Positions 11,901 through 16,700 of a DNA stretch of 27,252 bases are shown piece after piece (the stretch's first letter is position 1; each line of letters opens with the position of its first letter). The DNA lies in assembly GCA_026770585.1 (NCBI GenBank), contig MU646358.1, positions 540,821 through 568,072 of the forward strand, given 5' to 3'. The position numbers were made by a program, and so were the translations under genes. This DNA comes from Baffinella frigidus. Taxonomy: Eukaryota; Cryptophyceae; Cryptomonadales; Baffinellaceae. The notes beneath the pieces are model-generated. The model saw only the letters and a program-made list of their open reading frames with translations, was not told the DNA's origin and did not search any database.

Positions 11901-13508
11901 AAGCGCGGTAGGACAGGCGGTGCCGGCGTGAGGGCGTGGNNNNNNNNNNNNNNNNNNNNNNNNNNNNNNNNNNNNNNNNNNNNNNNNNNNNNNNNNNNNN
12001 NNNNNNNNNNNNNNNNNNNNNNNNNNNNNNNNNNNNNNNNNNNNNNNNNNNNNNNNNNNNNNNNNNNNNNNNNNNNNNNNNNNNNNNNNNNNNNNNNNNN
12101 NNNNNNNNNNNNNNNTCCTGTTATATCCTTACATCTCGTTATATCCTTACAGTTATATCCTTACTTCCTCTTAATCCTATTAATATATTCTTTTCTGAGA
12201 CAACACTTTCGAGTACGTTCAGCCACGGGGCGGCGTCGGGGGAGTTGGCGATGTTCCGGGGACGTTTTGAAGAAAGAAAAGGGCTGTATCTACTACGTGG
12301 GAGAGCTACATGTCATTTTAAGCCCTGCGTCCATCTACTATTTTCCCTTGAAATCGGCAAAAGTTGCCGAAAATGCCCACAAATAATTGACTTTGACGGA
12401 AAAGTAACCGCAGGAATGCCCAAAAAGGGCTCCAAGAAACCACCTAGCCCTCCCCCGTAGTATCTATCAGTACCGAAGATGCGGAGCGCGTGGAGCCACG
12501 GGGCGGTGTCCGGGGAGTTGGCGAGCGCCTCGATGTTCTCGTGCTCGAGGATGTCCCCGAAGTGGTACAGGTGCGGGTGCGAGATCGCCTGGTGCGCAAC
12601 GCGGTCAGCAGTTGGTCAGCAGATGCTGACCAACAGGCTCAATGTGGTCAGCAGCTGCGGGTGCGAGATCGCCTGTTGCACAACGCGGTCACTTTGTGGT
12701 GGCCTCTCCTTCTATCGCCACTCACCAACCCTCGCTGGCTGGAGAATCTCTGAGTGGTTTGGGTGGTTGTGAGAAGCACAAGAAAATGGTTGAGCTGAGC
12801 TCGAGGATGTCCCCGAATTGGTCAAGGTGCAGGTGCGAGATCGCCTGTGTGCAGGACGTTACTGGGGGGGGTCTGTGCGCGTGGCGTTGCGTTGGGGGGG
12901 GGTGAGCTGATATTCTGCTGAGGAAAGCATATGGGGACAGGGATCTTGGGAATGATGAGGTGGGGAGAGGGAGGAGATGAGTTTGGCAAAGTGGGTAGGG
13001 AAAGGAGCAGGGTGGGAGGCGGGATGAAGAAGGGGGGTGGGTGGGGAGAGAGAGCGAGCAAAGAGAAAAAGGTGAGCGCAGAGGTGGGATATTCCTCCTC
13101 AAGAAAAGAGGAATTTTGAGTCAAGACGAGCAGGGCGGAGGCACGAAACAGATCACCCGAAACGAGAGGTTGAACGGACGACGCACATAAAGAGGGGGAA
13201 ATGCGGCTGTGTGCGGAGGAGGGGGGCGGGGGGTTGCCTGCTGGATCAGCGCCACAGCCGCTCTACCCTTCGCCCCCTTCGCCAGGATCACGTACTGCGA
13301 CACCGATCCACACCCGTCAGTCTCACCTCCTGCACCGTCCCCGCACTGCCCCGGTTTCCACAAGATAGCACAACCCGCCCGATTCCGCGCCCTTGCATCT
13401 CCGAAAGGAAGAGGGCGCATTGGGGCGGCAGCGCTGGTCGCAAGGCGAGCAGCGAACTGCAGTTGCCCTCACCTGCTCGATGGCGGCATCTTCAAGCACG
13501 GTCTCCAT
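5428..13508 (-). CDS. CSN7: COP9 signalosome complex subunit 7 (CSN7), PCI domain
   Basis: The spliced gene has 11 exons, given from the start codon downward: 13508-13473, 13294-13238, 12588-12474, 11195-11134, 11016-10966, 10152-10099, 9947-9870, 9045-8968, 7798-7736, 6810-6748 and 5511-5428, for about 246 aa; the family is usually about 220-275. All junctions keep frame (phase 0, except exon 3/4 at phase 1). Diagnostic stretches are YVILAKGAKGRAAVALIQQ and AISHPHLYHFGDILEHENIE at the N-terminus; AYGTYAEYRAAGNLPPLDE, LKLKQLTVVSLAAENK and VIPYEALLRELDL, then EDVIIEGMYAGLFKGKLDQ, in the PCI winged helix; AGRDCKPGQLDEMISTLQGW, which matches plant CSN7 GRDLRPGQL; and a C-terminal helix ending TVEDVKKNLQ plus an acidic tail DLEGVEGAGLAEGMDMDDV. 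Introns are 117 to 1278 bp; acceptors are CAG, donors are weak, and intron 2 has a GC donor. CSN7 is a scaffold subunit of the cullin-deneddylating signalosome (nucleus/cytosol). The last exon is the least certain: it ends PPPPPMY then TAA through a 14-C run, and GAC|GTACCC could instead be a donor. Confidence 0.88.
5660..5782. mobile_element. MITE family C copy 1
   Basis: A 123-bp foldback lying in CSN7 intron 10. The left end is CTAGTTCTGCCTCAG with inner block TTATTCTGGCTC; the right end is GAGCCAGAATAAAACCC followed by AGGCAGAGCTAG. It has the same ends as the copies in CSN7 introns 7 and 8, the PDI intron near 18192-18320, 18993-19116 and D27 near 26822-26956. Confidence 0.75.
6071..6265. 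mobile_element. MITE family E, full copy
   Basis: A 195-bp foldback in CSN7 intron 10. The left end is AGAGCGGTTTTCGCATCTGT, the right end its reverse complement ACAGATGAGAAAACCGCTCT. Inner inverted blocks read ACAAGGGCTCCAATTCCGGC and GCCGGAATTGGAGCCCTTGT. Long open frames on both strands over 5884-6500 are an artefact of this symmetry. A half copy sits in CSN7 intron 5 at 10180-10300. Confidence 0.85.
6410..6449 (-). pseudogene. Echo of CSN7 exon 10 (3' half with donor)
   Basis: Reads NFAGTVHDVKKNLQ on the minus strand followed by a GTTGC donor, against DFAATVEDVKKNLQ in exon 10. The first third of the exon is missing, and the sequence runs directly into the end of the repeat element at 6448. 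It lies in intron 10, downstream of the intact exon. Confidence 0.8.
6554..6613. repeat. Two-unit tandem repeat of about 33 bp
   Basis: The unit starts TTTTACGCAGCCACTTGTAG and ends TTTTATAAAACG; two almost identical copies stand in tandem. The same CCACTTGTAGGTTT block is found inverted at about 4461-4480. Confidence 0.8.
6846..6976. mobile_element. Foldback element in CSN7 intron 9
   Basis: The ends are TAATTCCGGCGTCAACTTA and TAAGTTGACGCCGGAATTA, perfect inverted repeats, with an inner imperfect palindrome around CATTCCACCCTATAGAATTC. It starts only about 36 bp upstream (in the sense of the gene) of the exon 10 acceptor. The GTCAACTTA block is shared by several otherwise different elements in this window. 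Confidence 0.8.
7393..7422 (-). pseudogene. Echo of CSN7 exon 9 (3' half, stop gained)
   Basis: Reads DKIAVSEKA and then a TAG stop where the intact exon has CAG, on the minus strand. It is one of three or four copies of the exon 9 end scattered through intron 9, each next to a telomere-like cluster. Confidence 0.75.
7503..7523 (-). pseudogene. Echo of CSN7 exon 9 end with donor
   Basis: A short copy of the exon 9 3' end (CAGGCCCAGGAGGTCC on the minus strand), keeping the GAG|GTCC donor. Only about 20 bp are recognisable, but the order and the flanking telomere-like units match the neighbouring copies at 7393 and 7624. A still shorter GGGCCTTCTCC remnant is at 7250. Confidence 0.6.
7624..7652 (-). 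pseudogene. Echo of CSN7 exon 9 end with donor
   Basis: Reads IAFSEKAQE with the GAG|GTCC donor on the minus strand, against IAVSEKAQE in the intact exon at 7736-7798. The homology stops abruptly at its upstream edge. Confidence 0.8.
8182..8226 (-). pseudogene. MITE C end joined to echo of CSN7 exon 9 start
   Basis: CTAGCTCTGTCTCAGCC, a solo left end of MITE family C (8182-8198), is followed after a few bases by a copy of the exon 9 acceptor and first codons (minus-strand CAG|GCGTCGGACCGGATCGCC, reading ASDRIA). This fragment carries the 5' part of the exon, while those in intron 9 carry the 3' part: the echoes sit on the side of the exon they resemble. Confidence 0.75.
8718..8843. repeat. 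Tandem GAGGCGGGCCTATCTGTCCC minisatellite
   Basis: Six to seven units of 20 bp with the consensus GAGGCGGGCCTATCTGTCCC and a few substitutions; the later units read GCCTGTCTGTCCCGAAGCGG. It is in CSN7 intron 8. The same core is tandem at 3690-3780 and appears singly at 5644 and three times at 21035-21155. Confidence 0.9.
8852..8870 (-). pseudogene. Echo of CSN7 exon 8 end with donor
   Basis: Minus-strand CTCGAGGGGTGGAGCCAG|GTCACT copies the exon 8 end CTCCAGGGGTGGTGCCAG|GTTCCT. It lies in intron 8, beyond the AT tract and next to the 20-mer minisatellite. Confidence 0.7.
8881..8934. repeat. (AT)n microsatellite
   Basis: About 50 bp of alternating TA with a few C interruptions, inside CSN7 intron 8, between the exon 8 echo and the intact exon 8. 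Confidence 0.95.
9051..9132 (-). repeat. 21-bp tandem array derived from CSN7 exon 8 start
   Basis: Four near-perfect units of ATCCCGCGCGATTTCGTGAAC sit directly upstream of the exon 8 acceptor. Read on the minus strand, each unit encodes VHEIARD, against VHETAGRD at the exon start. The array is therefore most simply an expansion of a mutated copy of the first 21-24 bases of the exon. Two more units are at 9297-9335. Confidence 0.85.
9285..9335 (-). pseudogene. Second echo of CSN7 exon 8 start
   Basis: Minus-strand reading VHEIARDAALNGGARL: two 21-mer-like units plus about 25 bp resembling the middle of the exon. It is in intron 7, about 250 bp upstream of the intact exon 8, between two copies of the CCTACGGTAGGCAATCCGTA dispersed repeat. 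Confidence 0.65.
9544..9630. mobile_element. MITE family C copy (87 bp)
   Basis: Left end CTAGCTCTGTCTCGG, inner pair CACCGATTTGGTG, right end GTCAACCCGAGTGAGGCAGAGCTAG. It is the shortest complete family C copy and lies in CSN7 intron 7, ending six bases from a copy of the exon 7 end. Confidence 0.8.
9637..9682 (-). pseudogene. Echo of CSN7 exon 7 end with donor
   Basis: Minus-strand reading GLCKVKLDQKKKGLP followed by a GTCTCC donor, against GLFKGKLDQKKKELQ|GTCTCT in the intact exon at 9870-9947. Several residues have changed, so it is decaying. It abuts MITE C. Confidence 0.8.
9958..10095 (-). repeat. CSN7 intron 6: telomere-like repeat intron
   Basis: Intron 6 (9948-10098, 151 bp) starts GTCAGTCCCTAAACC in the sense direction, continues as CCCCAAA/CCCTAAA units to its 3' end and closes with AACCGCAAGCGCAG. 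There is almost nothing else in it. The repeat is the degenerate TTTGGGG/TTTAGGG type. Confidence 0.9.
10180..10300. mobile_element. MITE family E, half copy
   Basis: GCGGTTTTCGCATCTGTCGG through AAACTTCAGAATCACGCCAA matches the left 120 bp of the full element at 6071-6265. It ends where the exon 6 echo begins, and it separates intact exon 6 from its echo. Confidence 0.85.
10301..10339 (-). pseudogene. Echo of CSN7 exon 6 (5' part with acceptor)
   Basis: Minus-strand reading VMPYEALLRELDL after a GTGGCAG acceptor, against VIPYEALLRELDL in the exon at 10099-10152. The homology extends upstream into the intron (CCTCGGCCCGCGCGTGGCAG), so acceptor and exon start were duplicated together with the half MITE E between them. 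The open frame is intact for 13 codons but there is no donor. Confidence 0.85.
10570..10691. mobile_element. Foldback element in CSN7 intron 5
   Basis: About 43-bp inverted arms: left starts AAATCGCAGAATTCCTCCCC and ends AAGTCAAATAGCT, right is the reverse complement, with a 35-bp loop. It is highly symmetrical and probably young. Confidence 0.85.
10811..10957. mobile_element. Foldback element related to MITE family D
   Basis: Ends TATCTCAGAAAACGAGTT and its reverse complement, with inner blocks AAGTCAATT and GTCAACTTG, organised like the 160-bp family D elements at 14996 and 22235 but with different arm sequence. It starts 9 bp inside CSN7 intron 5, right after the exon 5 donor AAG|GTGTGG. 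Confidence 0.8.
11017..11133 (-). repeat. CSN7 intron 4: TTTCGGG telomere-like intron
   Basis: The whole 117-bp intron, in the sense direction, is GTAATGCACAAGTCGATCC followed by CCCGAAA units (with CCCTAAA and CCCGACA variants) and ends CCCGAAACAG. It separates ...LPPLDETQ from ALKLKQLTVV. The TTTCGGG variant is the same as at 4691-4773. Confidence 0.9.
11345..11475 (-). pseudogene. Echoes of CSN7 exon 4 start
   Basis: At 11446-11473 the minus strand reads ACAG|CATACGGGACATACGCGG, i.e. acceptor plus YGTYAD, against YGTYAEY in exon 4. At about 11345-11393 there are two or three further decayed units (TGCGTGTGTCCCGCA) of the same segment. All lie in intron 3, upstream of the intact exon. Confidence 0.7.
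11498..11686 (-). other. Unassigned open frame in CSN7 intron 3
   Basis: The open frame of about 62 codons includes SYVLNKFSHTVFGIRGFGRC. I do not recognise it. It has no convincing splice sites and is not CSN7-like. It may be relict coding sequence captured in the intron or chance. Confidence 0.2.
11940..12115. other. Assembly gap (Ns)
   Basis: A run of 176 N bases inside CSN7 intron 3, likely spanning a repeat. Right after it a TATATCCTTAC unit occurs three times (12121-12156). True gap size is unknown. Confidence 1.
12215..12256 (-). pseudogene. Echo of CSN7 exon 3 (3' part)
   Basis: Minus-strand reading NIANSPDAAPWLNVL, against IEALANSPDTAPWLHAL in exon 3 at 12474-12588. It is in intron 3, about 220 bp downstream of the exon. 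It is missing the codons for EAL and lacks a donor. Confidence 0.8.
12651..12690 (-). pseudogene. Echo of CSN7 exon 3 start with acceptor
   Basis: Minus-strand CGCGTTGTGCAACAG|GCGATCTCGCACCCG, reading AISHPQL, copies both the last 15 bp of intron 2 and the first codons of exon 3. The GTCAGCAG units between this copy and the exon (12603-12655) are a small local tandem repeat. Confidence 0.8.
12799..12844 (-). pseudogene. Second echo of CSN7 exon 3 start
   Basis: Minus-strand reading AISHLHLDQFGDILE after a CACACAG acceptor, against AISHPHLYHFGDILE. It is longer than the copy at 12651 and could in principle compete for splicing, but it runs into a stop-free stretch without a donor. Confidence 0.8.
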
Positions 13509-13709
13509 CGCTCACTGCCCTCCTCCGGAAGGAGTTGTCACACCACGGATGCGGAACGCGGGGATGAAGGAACAGGAAGAGGGGAGAACTTGTCGCCCAC
13601 CCGCGAACGCGAATTCACTCAACATCCAAATTGACTTTGGCCGACCTTTGGCCAAAGTCAATATTCACTTTTGAAAGTTGTCAACTTAACAGCGGCACAA
13701 AAATCTTGA
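13509..13709. promoter_or_regulatory. Divergent intergenic region CSN7 / PDI-like gene
   Basis: The two start codons (minus 13508, plus 13710) face away from each other with 201 bp between. This must hold both 5' UTRs and promoters, so a bidirectional promoter is likely. No TATA box is obvious. At 13631-13661 there is a perfect 12-bp-arm hairpin (TTGACTTTGGCC / GGCCAAAGTCAA, 7-nt loop), about 50 bp upstream of the PDI start, which could be a regulatory palindrome or a small foldback element. Confidence 0.6.
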
Positions 13710-16700
13710 ATGGGGCGCTGTTCTCTACCACTCCTTGTGCTCGCTGCGGGACTCCTGTTGCTCGCATCACCGCCTCTGGTGTCTGGCACAGACCCTACCC
13801 CCAAGGTATCGCCCCGCAGCCCCCTGTCTTTCGTCCTGCACAGAGCTTACTTCCCCCAAACAACGGATCTTGATTTCCGCCCAGGGAGGTCAAGGATGTG
13901 GACTGATAGAGCGGCGGCGGGGTGGCCAGGAGGCTGTCGTGGCGGATCATGTGAAGCCGAGCGACGTGGTCCTGCTCGATGCCGACAACTTTGCACGGTG
14001 TGCGCCCGCTCACTCCTCTTTCACTCCTCCGTCCGGACAAGAACGCAAAGCACGGTCGCCAGATGAGCATACGAAATCCTTGAGCGTAACTCACCCGCGC
14101 CAGCACATTTCCCCACGAAAAAGAGTGACCACGAACCAGCCTGAACAGATCAAGCTCAAACCCGCGAACCACGAACGGGAACAACCGCACGACCTCTTGA
14201 TCGCAGCTCAACCCCCCATCAGGCTGATGAAAGAGGGGACTTGGTTCGTCAACTTCTACGCCCCGTGGTGTGGGCACTGCAAGAGGATGGCGCCAATTTG
14301 GGAACAGGTGCGTGCCGCCCAACCATCCCGGCCTCTCGAGCAGTGCTTCGAAACGAAGAAAACCACGCGATTATCCATCCATGAGTAGAAATACACTTGG
14401 AATCCCCCCTTGATTCATCTTGTGTCAACATCATGTGCAGTTGCAGCGAGGTGTGTACGCTCCTAACAAAGCAACCATGTGGGGCGTGATTTTTTGGTGG
14501 ACCATTTTGGTGCGCGCCGCGATTCTCGGTGCTCAGGGCTCCTAGATAATCTATGTGTCGACAGAATTCGCAAAATACACAATTCAAAGTCACTTTATTG
14601 ACTTTGATTTATTTCGAATCCTAGCAGATTTTCATGCAAACCACATCGCTTCAGCCATAAAAGAGTTTTCAGACAGGAATCATGTCGAAATGTTGCGAGT
14701 TCGAGCTCGAATGAAAAAATCTTGCTGCTGTACACAATTCAATTAAAATCGCAACGTTTCATTATGTCCAACACAATTTGAGCTGAAAGTGGCCGTAAAA
14801 CGTTTCAGGGCAACTAAAACTTTGAGTTGCGAATTCTGTATTTTGTCACCACACAGATTCGTGGAACAGCCCCGCCGGCAGGCTCGTGAACGCCCGCGTG
14901 ACCGGTCACGCGGACGCCGAAGCCAACTGTCCGAGGTGACTGCCTTGTCATGTCTCACGCCTCATCGCTCGCCACCCGGGTTGGACCAAACCTTTTTATC
15001 TCAGATAAACACTTTTAAAAGTCGTTTTCCTAAGTCAACTCCCCCACAAATCCGGCGACTTATGCGTACGGGCTCGCAGAGTAAAGCATAAGTTGACAGA
15101 TTTGTGGGGGAGTTGACTTAGGAAAACGACTTTTAAAAGTGTTTATCTGAGATAACTTTGTACGACCAACAGGACCCCGAAGTGGACTGGAGCGAGTTCC
15201 TTTCCAAAGGTCGGTTTGTATGGATAAGTTGCCCGATCAGGGAACTCCCTGGTAAAAATCAACCTCTGTAAACGCACTTGATAAGTCCACTTGGGAGTCC
15301 TGGTGGTGGGGCGCGCGATTTCAGGAGACCCCTGGTAGAAATCGGGGGGTTTTAGAAATCAGAGGGTTTTAGAAATCAGAGGGTTTTAGAAATCGGAGGG
15401 TTTAGAAATCAGAGGGACCCCTGGTAGAAATCAGAGGGTTTGGTTTCCGGCGACCCCCGGTAGAAATCAGAGGGTTTTCCAACGAGCAAAAACCAGAGGG
15501 TCCAACGAGCAAAACACTTGATTCGGAGGACTGGTGGTTGGCGATGTCTCGCGTGGGCACCGATAGTGTTTCATCTGTACTACGAAAGGATTTTAGTGCG
15601 AAACGTTACGTTTGAAAATCTGGCTTCTGCCGTAGTGTCGAGCAGCTGGCGACGAAGCTGAAGGCGAGCAAAAGTGTATTATATCGTCGTTCTGTTTCAT
15701 ACTAATTCCAGAAATTGGTGAACTAGAAACATAATCACCATTTATTATAACGGTGCAGGTCGCGAAGCTGGACGTGTCTGGCCTAATTTGGCATGGAAGG
15801 GCTCCAAAGGCAATGAAAGTTACCACACAAAGGCGGTATCTCGGCTTTAAATAGGTCCCTCCAGCATTGTCGCGTGGTAATGTCTGGCCTGGGGAGCAGC
15901 TGGCGACGAAGCTGAAGGCGAGCAAAAGGTGCAGGTCGCGAAGCTCGACGTGTCTGGCCTAATTTGGCACCACGCAGGGCTGGAGGTGGGGGTATTTCAA
16001 AGTCATTTTTGGGGGGGAAACGGTATTCAAGTCAATTCTGAGAAGAAAACGGCTCAAAAGGCGCCCCAATGGCTCAAAGGGCGCCCCTGGAATACCCCCA
16101 CGTAGCGCCCTGTGTGGTGGAAGGGCTCCAAAGGCAATGAAAGTTACCACACAAAGGCGGTATCTCGGCTTTAAATAGGTCCCTCTAGCATTGTCGCGTG
16201 GTAAAGTCTGGCCTGGGGAGCAGCTGGCCACGAAGCTGAAGGCGAGCAAGGTGAAGGTCGCGAAGCTCGACGCTGACGAGAATCACGAGATCGCTGAAGA
16301 GGTCTGTCGATCTCAATATGTGGGGTCCCTAGGAATGTATTCATACAGACCCAGTCCGGTCCCGTCACCTCCCTGATTATATCTCACATTTGTCTTGACG
16401 TTGGATCTCACATTTGTCTTGACGTTTGTCTATCTCACATTTGTCTTGACGTTTGTCTTGACGTATATCTCACATTTGTCTTGACGTATATCTCACATTT
16501 GTCTTGACGTTGGTCTTGACGTTGGAGCCGTTTCGTACTTGTACGGCTTAAAAATTAACGGGGGGTGTACGGGGGGAATCCACGCGCGGGGAATTAGATT
16601 TGAGGAAGATGGAGGCGAGCACGGTGAAGGCCGCGAAGACGCTCACGAGAACCACTGTTCATCTTATCTCTATGGCTAGTGGGAAGATTTTGAAAGTCAA

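Noticed and set aside
12722-13124. Proline/serine-rich minus-strand open frames of 100-126 codons
   Set aside because: Purine-rich simple sequence on the plus strand (GGGAGAGGGAGG) gives open, low-complexity frames; the region is CSN7 intron 2.
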